From assembly GCA_016707585.1 (NCBI GenBank), contig JADJHL010000009.1, forward strand, positions 124,001 to 188,000: a DNA stretch of 64,000 nucleotides, given 5' to 3'. Each line of letters opens with the position of its first letter. Position 1 is the first letter of the stretch. Below are positions 18,614 to 25,956 of this stretch, one piece after another. Both the position numbers and the translations under genes were made by a program. The notes under the pieces were generated by a model, which searched no databases, was not told the origin of the DNA, and was given only the letters and a program-made list of their open reading frames with translations. This DNA is from Ignavibacteriales bacterium (GTDB taxonomy: Bacteria > Bacteroidota > Ignavibacteria > Ignavibacteriales > Ignavibacteriaceae).

Positions 18614-20368
18614 TTACTTGTTAATTGTAAATAAACTTTCTTTCAATTTTTTATCTCTGCCATAAACATCATCTCGATAATTTAACTTGCCATCTTTATC
18701 AACCCAAACTGTATAATAATCAACAAATAAGGGAACATATTTATCCAACTTAACTTCAGTTGTTATACCGTAGCTGGAATTTTTTCTTAATTCTGATCTC
18801 TTACTTTTATACTCTTCGACTACAGTTTGATTTTCAACTTTTTGTCCGATTTCTATCTTTAAATAATCTAAAGTCCAATTTGAATTGTTACTAAGAAAAT
18901 ATTCTGCCAATTGCATTGGTTTTTCTACACGCATACAGCCGTGGCTAACAGCACGATTAACATAACTAAATGGTGCTCGTGTTGGTGTATCGTGCAAATA
19001 AACACCAAACGGATTTTTAAACATAAATTTTATTTTTCCTAAGGCATTTCCAGCTCCGGGGTTTTGAACTAAGCTGTAACGATTCGCTGCTAATTCTTGG
19101 GCAGTTAATCCATTTAAACTAACTTGCTTACCAGATTTATAAGCAACAAAATTTCTTTTCTTAAGATAACTTGAATCACGACGAAGTCCGCTAACAATTT
19201 CTTCATCGATAATACTTCTTGGAACCGACCAAGTGGGATTTAGAACAAAGTACGAAATTTGTCCATAAAGATTTGGAGTTTCCCAGGTTGTTTTTCTTCC
19301 TGTACATATTTTTATATCAAATTTTTCAATTTCATTTTCTACAGCATACAGTTTAAAATCGGGAATGTTAACAACTATATATTTTGCTGTATCAGAATAA
19401 TTAATCCATCTAAATCGTTCTAAGTTCAATTTAATTTTTTCAACATATTCTTTTGGTGTAATGTTTAGTCTTTCAATAGTGGGTTTACCAATTACTCCAT
19501 CTGCAATAAGACCATTAGCTCTCTGAAACTCTTTTATAAAAGGGGATAATGTAGAATCATAAATTATACTAATACTCAATTTTGTTTTTGATGTATCAAT
19601 GAATCCAAAAACTATTAATTTTTGGTAAATATTTTTTAATAACGCAGACTCATTTCCAATTTCAATTTTATTCTCTGTAACTGCAATATGAGGATAGTAA
19701 ATTTCTTTTAGTTTTTCGAATTTCAATAATTCAGTTTGTAGCTTTTTATACTTTTCACTTTTAGGCTGGATATTCTGTAAATACGTAACAATATTTTTCT
19801 GTTCTAATGGCTCAAAGTATTTTTGATTTAAGGAATCATTTACAGGCAAGTAATAAACTTCAGGATAAAGTTTTCTTGGGTTTACAACGCCATGACGCAT
19901 ATGTTCCGAAAATTTCAGGACAGCATTTGTTAATAATATTTCAGATATAGCAAGAAGATTTATATTTACTTTGTCATCTGCTCTTGTATAATCACCGAAA
20001 ATCTCTTTTACTTTATTTTTAATTATAGAATAATCATACATCTCAGCATTTAAACCGTGCTCGTATGCGTTTCCTAAAATTATTAAAATGGAATCGATTT
20101 TGGATTTTGAATTAAAGCTCTCAATAATAAATGGTTCATAATTCCTTTTGGAATAAATATATTTTAAAGTATCAAATTTATCATCCAAAGATTTTTTGAT
20201 TATATCAAGAGAATCGATTGTACTAAATGATAACTTTATTTGATCAACAAATTCTTGTTTATCAAATTTTAGTTTATCATCTAGCCCTGGATCTGGTTTA
20301 TGATCACAACTTATTGTAATAAATAAAAGTAATTGCAGAATAATGAATAAAGAGATTTTCTTAAACAT
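18614..20368 (-). CDS. L,D-transpeptidase, YcbB-like, lipoprotein
   Basis: Start set at ATG 20368 (MFKKISLF), giving a lipoprotein signal ending LLLFITISC; an in-frame ATG 36 bases upstream would bury it. The large N-terminal region resembles the YcbB scaffold domain, followed by a peptidoglycan-binding motif (FIKEFQRANGLIADGVIGKPT, about residue 270-290) and the YkuD catalytic domain. The active site HDTPTRAPF then SHGCMR, with the nucleophilic Cys, is near residue 470. It forms 3-3 cross-links or attaches proteins to peptidoglycan in the periplasm. At 584 residues it matches the family size. Confidence 0.9.
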   Translation of the reverse strand: MFKKISLFIILQLLLFITISCDHKPDPGLDDKLKFDKQEFVDQIKLSFSTIDSLDIIKKSLDDKFDTLKYIYSKRNYEPFIIESFNSKSKIDSILIILGNAYEHGLNAEMYDYSIIKNKVKEIFGDYTRADDKVNINLLAISEILLTNAVLKFSEHMRHGVVNPRKLYPEVYYLPVNDSLNQKYFEPLEQKNIVTYLQNIQPKSEKYKKLQTELLKFEKLKEIYYPHIAVTENKIEIGNESALLKNIYQKLIVFGFIDTSKTKLSISIIYDSTLSPFIKEFQRANGLIADGVIGKPTIERLNITPKEYVEKIKLNLERFRWINYSDTAKYIVVNIPDFKLYAVENEIEKFDIKICTGRKTTWETPNLYGQISYFVLNPTWSVPRSIIDEEIVSGLRRDSSYLKKRNFVAYKSGKQVSLNGLTAQELAANRYSLVQNPGAGNALGKIKFMFKNPFGVYLHDTPTRAPFSYVNRAVSHGCMRVEKPMQLAEYFLSNNSNWTLDYLKIEIGQKVENQTVVEEYKSKRSELRKNSSYGITTEVKLDKYVPLFVDYYTVWVDKDGKLNYRDDVYGRDKKLKESLFTINK

Positions 20369-20554
20369 AATATTACTATATCCCACTGTTGTTTTGCTGA
20401 ACATTTATTTGAAATGATTTTATGTAAAAACGGATAATTAATTTAATTGGGGTTAAAATTAGCAAAAGTCTGATTAAAAACTTCTATAAACATAATAATG
20501 TTTATTGTGAATTTTACTTTTTAAGTATGTAAGTATAAAATTTAGTCATAAAAT

Positions 20555-20581
20555 AAAAAAGCTTCTCAAATGAGAAGCTTT
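20555..20581 (-). terminator. Duplicate of the tRNA-Ser terminator hairpin
   Basis: Identical to the hairpin at 20943-20969: arms AAGCTTCTCA and TGAGAAGCTT with two loop bases and a downstream T tract on the minus strand. It follows the decayed tRNA copy and could end the GIY-YIG transcript. Confidence 0.8.
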
Positions 20582-20680
20582 GCGGAGAGAGCGAGATTCT
20601 GGCAAAGCCATCCCTTTGGGAGAACTCGCGGTAGAGTTTAATCCCTGCGATGGTTTAGTCCCAATGGGATTGGTTTCAGC
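20582..20680 (-). pseudogene. Decayed tRNA-Ser copy with altered anticodon loop and enlarged T-loop
   Basis: Reads like the functional tRNA-Ser(GCU) from the D-loop (GGCTGAAACCAA) to the 3' acceptor strand (TCTCTCCG), but the 5' acceptor strand and D-stem start are absent. The anticodon loop is replaced by a sequence containing TCCCATTGGGA. About 23 extra bases containing TCCCAAAGGGA are inserted in the T-loop, while the T-stem GCGAG/CTCGC is kept. It cannot fold as a normal tRNA. It follows the GIY-YIG stop by about 8 bases. Confidence 0.8.
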
Positions 20681-20688
20681 CTTAAAGC

Positions 20689-20937
20689 TCAAATAATATT
20701 TCTTTCTTTTAACCAATGATATCCGGCAATGTTCTTAAAGTATTTTTCTCTTTTCATTGCTTCATCTCGAGTATTAAATACTTCAGAGTAAATTAGAGCC
20801 CAGGGAAGATACTTTTTAGTAAAAGTTGATAGACCAGAATTGTGATCATTCAGTCTCTTGTCCAGATTGGAAGTATGCCCATAATAATGTTTATTGTGAA
20901 TTTTATTTTTAAGTATGTAAGTATAAAATTTAGTCAT
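20689..20937 (-). CDS. GIY-YIG nuclease domain protein (UPF0213-like)
   Basis: An 82-residue single-domain GIY-YIG protein. The strand motifs are FYTYIL and HYYGHT (equivalents of GIY and YIG), followed by the conserved Arg in LDKRLNDH and the catalytic-type Glu in EAMKREKYFKN, ending GYHWLKERNII. Such small proteins are abundant in Bacteroidota and related genomes and their function is unsettled. The ATG lies directly after the T tract of the tRNA-Ser terminator, without a clear ribosome binding site, so translation may need read-through. It is sandwiched between an intact tRNA-Ser and a decayed copy, suggesting a small mobile or duplicating element. Confidence 0.85.
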   Translation of the reverse strand: MTKFYTYILKNKIHNKHYYGHTSNLDKRLNDHNSGLSTFTKKYLPWALIYSEVFNTRDEAMKREKYFKNIAGYHWLKERNII

Positions 20938-21041
20938 AAAATAAAAAAGCTTCTCAAATGAGAAGCTTTGCGGAGAGAGCGAGATTCGAACTCGCGGTAG
21001 AGTTTAATCCCTACGACGGTTTAGCAAACCGTTGGTTTCAG
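20880..21041 (-). repeat. Direct repeat copy B of tRNA-Ser / terminator / GIY-YIG start unit
   Basis: The intact counterpart of copy A. It contains the 5' part of the GIY-YIG gene, the terminator, and the tRNA-Ser from its 3' end to the D-loop. The homology limits define a duplicated unit of about 388 bases whose one edge lies inside the tRNA. Confidence 0.85.
20943..20969 (-). terminator. Intrinsic terminator of tRNA-Ser
   Basis: Ten to eleven base pairs (AAGCTTCTCA with TGAGAAGCTT), two-base loop, T tract on the minus strand immediately 3' of the tRNA. The GIY-YIG ATG follows within 6 bases. Confidence 0.85.
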
Positions 21042-21059
21042 CCACTCACCCATCTCTCC
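20971..21059 (-). tRNA. tRNA-Ser(GCU)
   Basis: An 89-nucleotide class II tRNA. Acceptor arms GGAGAGA and TCTCTCC pair fully with discriminator G. The anticodon stem-loop is ACGGT-TTGCTAA-ACCGT, giving anticodon GCT. A long variable arm and T-arm GCGAG-TTCGAAT-CTCGC follow. CCA is not encoded. A duplicated, damaged copy lies 388 bases downstream on the same strand. Confidence 0.95.
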
Positions 21060-21104
21060 ATAGCTGAAAAATTGCAGGCCAAAGATAATATTTAATTGGT
21101 ATTA

Positions 21105-23339
21105 TTAAAAATATAATCTGTAGCTAAATTTAAAATTAATTCCAGCTTCGGGCATAATAATTTTAACACGTGATAGATGATTTCTGTACTCTTTATTGAA
21201 TAGATTATCACCATTTAACGAAAAATTATGGATTAAACTGCCTGTTTCAAATGAGTACTGAACATAAGAACTAAAAATTACATAAGCATCAGTTTTAGTT
21301 TCAAATAAATCAACCCTGCGCTGCGATGAAGCAATTTCACTACTTATTCCAGTTGACAAATTGTCTTGAGAAAATTTCAATTGAACAATATTCTTTAATG
21401 GAGGAATTTGAGGTAGGGGAGAAGATGATTCTTTAAATTCACCATAAGTGTAGCTTAAAGAATTTGAAATTGTAAAATTGTCCCAAAATTTTAATTCAAA
21501 ATAACTTTCCAATCCATAAAATAATGCTGAAACTCCTTCAGTTTTATATATTGGAAGAAGTGTTTGGCTATTGATTTGTCCTGAGTTTCTTGGAGTTATA
21601 AAGTATGAAAAATCATTTCTAAATGCTGTTAACATTAAAAAGATATTTTCATTTTTATAAAAAGAAAATAATTCTATACCAATTCCATTTTCACTTTCTA
21701 GATTTGGATTTCCGATTTCATAAGAATATGCTGCCAAATGTGGTCCCTCAGAATAGAGTTCTTCAATTGTAGGAACTCTTGATGATTTATTAACATTTAT
21801 TCCAGCAGAAAGATTTTTATTGATTGAATAAAGAGCAGAAAAAGATAGAGAATAGGTTAGAAAATTTCTCTTTATCACAAATTTAGGATCAGAACTGGGA
21901 TTTGCAAATCTTGGATTAAAATCATCAAAAGAAAATCTAAATGCAGCTTCAAAACTGAAATCACTAACTTCAAAAGTTTGGTATGAATAAGATGAAACTT
22001 TTAATGATTTTGTTGGAGGAGTAAATACAAAACCACCAATGTTAAAATCTCTTATTTCAAATGAAATACCAGATGTCCCAAAATCAAATAAACCAAGTTT
22101 TTTGTTTGATAAATCTAGACTTCCTCGAAAATTATAAATAACGAACTGAGCTCCAATTAAATCTGCTCTTTCGTATTCAGTGTGTTTATAATAATCTCGG
22201 GAAAGCTGTAATTCAATATTCTCAAATGATTCGGTATCTATTTTTAAATTAAATTTTCCGTTTATTTGCCGCTTTAACATACTTATATTAACACCATTTG
22301 GATGAGCTCCAACAAATCCTCCTGGCACGCCATAGTCTGATTTAAATTCTCTTATGCTAAATCCAGTAAATCCCCAATCATCAATAAAACTAACTCCCGC
22401 GCTGTAGTTGTTAGTTTCTATATCAGAATTTTTTAGTACATCATTTGGAGTTCTTAAATCATTTGCTTTTCTATATGTCACTTCACTTCTAAATACAAAT
22501 TTTCCTAAAGGTAATTGACCAACAAATGCACCTAAATAACCTGAGTTGGAAGTTTCGCCATAGAATCCTGTATTACCAGTAAATGATTTTGGTACTTCGA
22601 TAGGGATTTCGTTTCGTATAATATTAACAACTCCGCCCATTGTTGTTGAGTTTTTTAACAATACTTTTGGACCTCTAACAACTTCAACTCTTTCAATTGT
22701 AAATGGTTCAACAGAAACAGCATGATCTGGTGATGTTGCAGATAAATCTGTTGTTTGAATTCCATCTTCTGTAATTGCTATTCTATCACTGCCTAAACCT
22801 CGAATAACTGGTCTTGCAGGCGCCGGTCCCATACTTCTTATAGCCAAACCAGTTTCATTTTTTAGAGTAGATGCTAAAGTTAACCCAATTTCTCTTTGAA
22901 GTTCTTTTCCTTTTAGTACATTTATAAACTCATTCATATCATCAAATTTTGTTGTTGTGTGTGAACCTGTTACAACAATTGTAGATGTTTCAATCGGTAG
23001 GTTAAAAAGATGTATGATTAATCCTTTATTAAGTTCCTTGTTAATGTTTATTAAGGTTTTTTCTGTTTTATATCCAACAAAAGAAACTTCAACATTATAA
23101 TTGCCAAATGGAATTAACTTAAATTCAAAAATTCCATTTTTATCAGATACATCGTATTTATCAATTTCAAAAAGCTTAACTACAGCATTTGGTAAAGGTA
23201 AATCATTTACACCATCCAGAACAATTCCTTCAAGAGTTCCCAATTCATTTGATTGAGCAAAATAATTCTGAAAAAACAAAACGATAAATAAACTCATCAT
23301 CTTAAAAAGATGATGAGATTTAAAATAATTTATTTTCAT
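21105..23339 (-). CDS. TonB-dependent receptor, ZnuD-like, with carboxypeptidase-like N-terminal repeat
   Basis: A 744-residue outer-membrane receptor. After the signal peptide comes a CarboxypepD_reg-like beta-sandwich (about 32-110, GTLEGIVLDG, GNYNVEVSFVGYKT), then the plug. The segment SPDHAVSVEPFTIERVEVVRG followed by LLKNSTTMGGVVNIIRN is characteristic of ZnuD-type zinc (or metal) receptors. The barrel ends FKFSYRLYF. It is directly adjacent (stop to start with no gap) to a lipoprotein gene and a small exported protein gene, forming a three-gene operon. Metal uptake is inferred from plug resemblance; siderophore or other ligands are not excluded. Confidence 0.88.
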   Translation of the reverse strand: MKINYFKSHHLFKMMSLFIVLFFQNYFAQSNELGTLEGIVLDGVNDLPLPNAVVKLFEIDKYDVSDKNGIFEFKLIPFGNYNVEVSFVGYKTEKTLININKELNKGLIIHLFNLPIETSTIVVTGSHTTTKFDDMNEFINVLKGKELQREIGLTLASTLKNETGLAIRSMGPAPARPVIRGLGSDRIAITEDGIQTTDLSATSPDHAVSVEPFTIERVEVVRGPKVLLKNSTTMGGVVNIIRNEIPIEVPKSFTGNTGFYGETSNSGYLGAFVGQLPLGKFVFRSEVTYRKANDLRTPNDVLKNSDIETNNYSAGVSFIDDWGFTGFSIREFKSDYGVPGGFVGAHPNGVNISMLKRQINGKFNLKIDTESFENIELQLSRDYYKHTEYERADLIGAQFVIYNFRGSLDLSNKKLGLFDFGTSGISFEIRDFNIGGFVFTPPTKSLKVSSYSYQTFEVSDFSFEAAFRFSFDDFNPRFANPSSDPKFVIKRNFLTYSLSFSALYSINKNLSAGINVNKSSRVPTIEELYSEGPHLAAYSYEIGNPNLESENGIGIELFSFYKNENIFLMLTAFRNDFSYFITPRNSGQINSQTLLPIYKTEGVSALFYGLESYFELKFWDNFTISNSLSYTYGEFKESSSPLPQIPPLKNIVQLKFSQDNLSTGISSEIASSQRRVDLFETKTDAYVIFSSYVQYSFETGSLIHNFSLNGDNLFNKEYRNHLSRVKIIMPEAGINFKFSYRLYF

Positions 23340-24203
23340 TTATTGAACGTTTACATTGATTGGAAAAGAAACAAATTCAGCAGCCCCATTAACTACCAAT
23401 TTAAAAGTTACAGATGTTGAACCTGTAGTTAAGCCTTTAACTCTAATAACCCATGGCTCACCAGATTCAGGCAAAATCTGTACAATCGAAGGGTCAGCGA
23501 CAGTAAAATCTAATGTGTGTAAAGGATATTCAGGTTGGTAATATCTGTTCTGGTCATCATAAAACTCAATTTCAATATGATCAGTTAAGGAATCCTTTTG
23601 AACATCTACAGAACCTGTGGAGGTTAAATCTGTAGCTGTTGCAAGTACTGTTCCATCTTCTTCATAACTTAATCTTAAACCAATTGGTTCTCCGTAAGCA
23701 GTTGTATCTTCTCTAATAATAACTGGGATTTTAGGTGTTTTAACATCAACGTGTCCAACATGCAAAACCTGTAACTCCAGAGATGTTGTCGCTAGTGCTT
23801 TACCCTTTAAATGAAATGCCCAATCAGTTGGATTATCACGCACAATTGATAATTTTGAAGTGTCTGTAATGATCCATCCAAATTCATGATCCACATCAGT
23901 TGGTGGATTTATAATGTTTTTATTTAGATCTAAAAACTTAATTGTATAATGATCAGATAAGGCATTCAAAGGTGCATAAAGTGTATCTGGAACTTCGACT
24001 GAATTCCAATTAGTCTGAATTACTCCTTGCCAAACTACAAGAATTGGCTTTGTTGTCGCATCTCTCACAACCCATCCTTCGGGTTCAAAATGTTCTGAAG
24101 GTGGAATTACAGGATCAGTTTCATCACTGCAACTATTAAAAATTATAAAACTAAAGATCGTTAGAACAAATAAATAAAAATATTTAATTACAAAAGAATT
24201 CAT
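23340..24203 (-). CDS. Lipoprotein partner of the ZnuD-like receptor, unknown function
   Basis: A 287-residue lipoprotein (signal ending FIIFNSC, Cys25). It consists of two related beta-rich halves: each starts with an acidic Pro/Glu or Tyr/Glu stretch followed by a hydrophobic strand and a D-H-[IY]-x-[IF]-[KE]-F motif (SDHYTIKFLD near 85, TDHIEIEFYD near 210), then a strand ending the sandwich. Histidines in HVGHVDVKTP near 150 might bind metal. The start codon is 42 bases after the small gene at 24246 and its stop touches the receptor start. Likely a surface or periplasmic accessory of that receptor. Confidence 0.75.
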   Translation of the reverse strand: MNSFVIKYFYLFVLTIFSFIIFNSCSDETDPVIPPSEHFEPEGWVVRDATTKPILVVWQGVIQTNWNSVEVPDTLYAPLNALSDHYTIKFLDLNKNIINPPTDVDHEFGWIITDTSKLSIVRDNPTDWAFHLKGKALATTSLELQVLHVGHVDVKTPKIPVIIREDTTAYGEPIGLRLSYEEDGTVLATATDLTSTGSVDVQKDSLTDHIEIEFYDDQNRYYQPEYPLHTLDFTVADPSIVQILPESGEPWVIRVKGLTTGSTSVTFKLVVNGAAEFVSFPINVNVQ

Positions 24204-24245
24204 ATTCTTCTCCTTATGAAGTATAAAAATGGTTTAAAAATTGTG

Positions 24246-24617
24246 CTAAGAGAAGAAAGAAATAGGAGGTGCTCTAAGTTGGTAATGATTAATACATTCT
24301 TTTGTTGGTTTTGATGAGACTAGTAAGCTTCCAAAAAATTCAGGAACTTTTTTAAATGTTAAAAATGGATTATCAGATGAAATTGTTGAATTATTTAAAG
24401 AGTTGTAAGCAAAATGGACTGGACAAAATATTTCTGAACCATTTATAAAAACATGATTAATATTGTTATGTTTATCAGTGCTTAATAATGAGTTTTTGTT
24501 GCCAATATCAACATTGTGATAATGTACAGCGTAAGCAATTGTCGCACTTAAATAGCCAACCAATACTAAATACGCAGAAAATTTTAATATTTTTTGATTG
24601 AATTTTATCACATACAA
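24246..24617 (-). CDS. Small exported protein ending in RAPP motif, upstream of ZnuD-like receptor
   Basis: A 123-residue protein with an N-terminal membrane segment or signal (about 12-32, ending TIAYAVHYHN), a short polar region with FCPVHFAY near 75, and the C-terminus CINHYQLRAPPISFFS. The histidine/cysteine content and terminal R-A-P-P recall DUF2946-like proteins, which are found beside metal-related TonB receptors; this resemblance is by eye. First gene of the receptor operon, so it may be a metal-responsive or accessory component. Confidence 0.7.
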   Translation of the reverse strand: MYVIKFNQKILKFSAYLVLVGYLSATIAYAVHYHNVDIGNKNSLLSTDKHNNINHVFINGSEIFCPVHFAYNSLNNSTISSDNPFLTFKKVPEFFGSLLVSSKPTKECINHYQLRAPPISFFS

Positions 24618-24745
24618 AGATTACATTATTTAGCAAGTTAATCAAGGTTAAATGTTAGAGTAGAAAATGCCAGTTATTCTATTATTAAAATTGTTTCTCA
24701 AATCACCTTTTAATAATTTTAGCTATTCAATTTTAGAAAGAAACT

Positions 24746-25915
24746 GTGAACAAATTCGTTGGAGTGGACTACTTTAACATAGATTCCTTATTATCTGAAG
24801 AAGAAATAATGATTAGGAATACTGTGCGAGAATTTGTGAGCTATGAAGTCATTCCCATTATTGAAGAATACAATCGTAACTCAAAATTTCCTATTCATTT
24901 GATCCCTAAAATGGCTGAAATGGGATTATTTGGGCCAACAATGCCAGCAAAATATAATTGTGCCGAACTAAATAATGTTTCCTATGGCCTAATTATGCAA
25001 GAATTGGAAAGAGGTGATAGTGGAGTTAGAAGTTTTGCCTCTGTTCAAAGCGCATTAGTTATGTATCCCATTTTTACTTTTGGAAGTGAAGAACAAAAAG
25101 ATACTTGGTTACCAAAATTGGCTAAAGGAAATAAAATTGGATGTTTTGGATTAACTGAACCAGATTTTGGTTCTAATCCAGGTGGGATGATTACAAAAGC
25201 AGAAAAGGCTGATGGAGGTTACATCCTAAACGGTGCAAAGATGTGGATAACAAACGGCACCATTGCTGATGTAGCTGTTGTTTGGGCTAAGCTGGATGGA
25301 GTTGTTAGAGGATTTCTGGTAGAGAAAGGGATGAAAGGATTTACAGCTCCGGAGATGAAAGGGAAGCATTCTCTAAGAGCATCCGTAACCTCTGAGTTGA
25401 TATTTGACAATGTTTTTGTTTCAGAGAATAACTTGCTCCCAAAGACTGCGGGACTGAAAAACGCTTTAATGTGTTTAAATCAGGCAAGATATGGAATTGC
25501 TTGGGGAGTTGTTGGTTCAATGATGGCTTGTTACGACTCGGCATTGAATTATTCAAAATCTCGAAAGCAATTCAGTAAACCTATTGCTGGATATCAAATG
25601 ACACAAAGTAAATTAGTATATATGGTTACAGAGATTACTAAAGCCCAATTATTGAATTTGCAATTAGGGAGGTTAAAAGATCAAAACAAATTAAAACATA
25701 CTCAAGTTTCGATGGCGAAAAGAAATAATTGTCAAATTGCTTTGGATATTGCCAGAGAATCAAGGCAGATTTTGGGAGCAAATGGAATATTGGATGAATA
25801 TCCAGTAATGCGTCATGCTGCAAATTTAGAATCAGTTATCACGTATGAAGGAACTCATGAAATGCATACTTTGATTATTGGTGAAGATATTACAGGCATA
25901 GCAGCTTTTGAGTAA
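24746..25915 (+). CDS. Acyl-CoA dehydrogenase, glutaryl-CoA dehydrogenase type
   Basis: A 389-residue FAD enzyme. It has CFGLTEPDFGSNPGGM near 131 (flavin and substrate contact), KMWITNG near 164, and the catalytic glutamate in YEGTHEMHTLIIGEDITG near 372. The latter and the C-terminal layout match glutaryl-CoA dehydrogenases, which oxidise and decarboxylate glutaryl-CoA to crotonyl-CoA in lysine and aromatic degradation. The start is GTG 24746 after AGAAAG; no ATG fits better. It is 41 bases from guaB but unrelated in pathway. Confidence 0.88.
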   Translation: MNKFVGVDYFNIDSLLSEEEIMIRNTVREFVSYEVIPIIEEYNRNSKFPIHLIPKMAEMGLFGPTMPAKYNCAELNNVSYGLIMQELERGDSGVRSFASVQSALVMYPIFTFGSEEQKDTWLPKLAKGNKIGCFGLTEPDFGSNPGGMITKAEKADGGYILNGAKMWITNGTIADVAVVWAKLDGVVRGFLVEKGMKGFTAPEMKGKHSLRASVTSELIFDNVFVSENNLLPKTAGLKNALMCLNQARYGIAWGVVGSMMACYDSALNYSKSRKQFSKPIAGYQMTQSKLVYMVTEITKAQLLNLQLGRLKDQNKLKHTQVSMAKRNNCQIALDIARESRQILGANGILDEYPVMRHAANLESVITYEGTHEMHTLIIGEDITGIAAFE

Positions 25916-25956
25916 CCGAATTAAATAATAGATTTTGAAATTTAAGGAATAAAGAT

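Larger units (their letters stand above)
20491..20680 (-). repeat. Direct repeat copy A of tRNA-Ser / terminator / GIY-YIG start unit
   Basis: Copy A matches copy B (20880-21041) almost base for base from the fourteenth GIY-YIG codon region through the terminator into the T-arm of the tRNA, at an offset of 388-389 bases. One extra C near 20517 breaks the GIY-YIG frame after about ten codons. Homology ends at 20490 in the nuclease gene and at about 20680 in the D-loop of the tRNA. Confidence 0.85.
20369..20688. other. Intergenic stretch with decayed tRNA-Ser/GIY-YIG copy
   Basis: No coding gene is supported here. The left 120 bases are plain AT-rich spacer. From 20491 onward it holds a copy of the 20880-21041 segment: remnant GIY-YIG start, hairpin and altered tRNA-Ser sequence, described separately. 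Confidence 0.75.

Noticed and set aside
24618..24745. Possible Zur or Fur box between the ZnuD-like operon and the acyl-CoA dehydrogenase
   Set aside because: I could not find a convincing palindrome of the expected type; only AT-rich sequence is seen.
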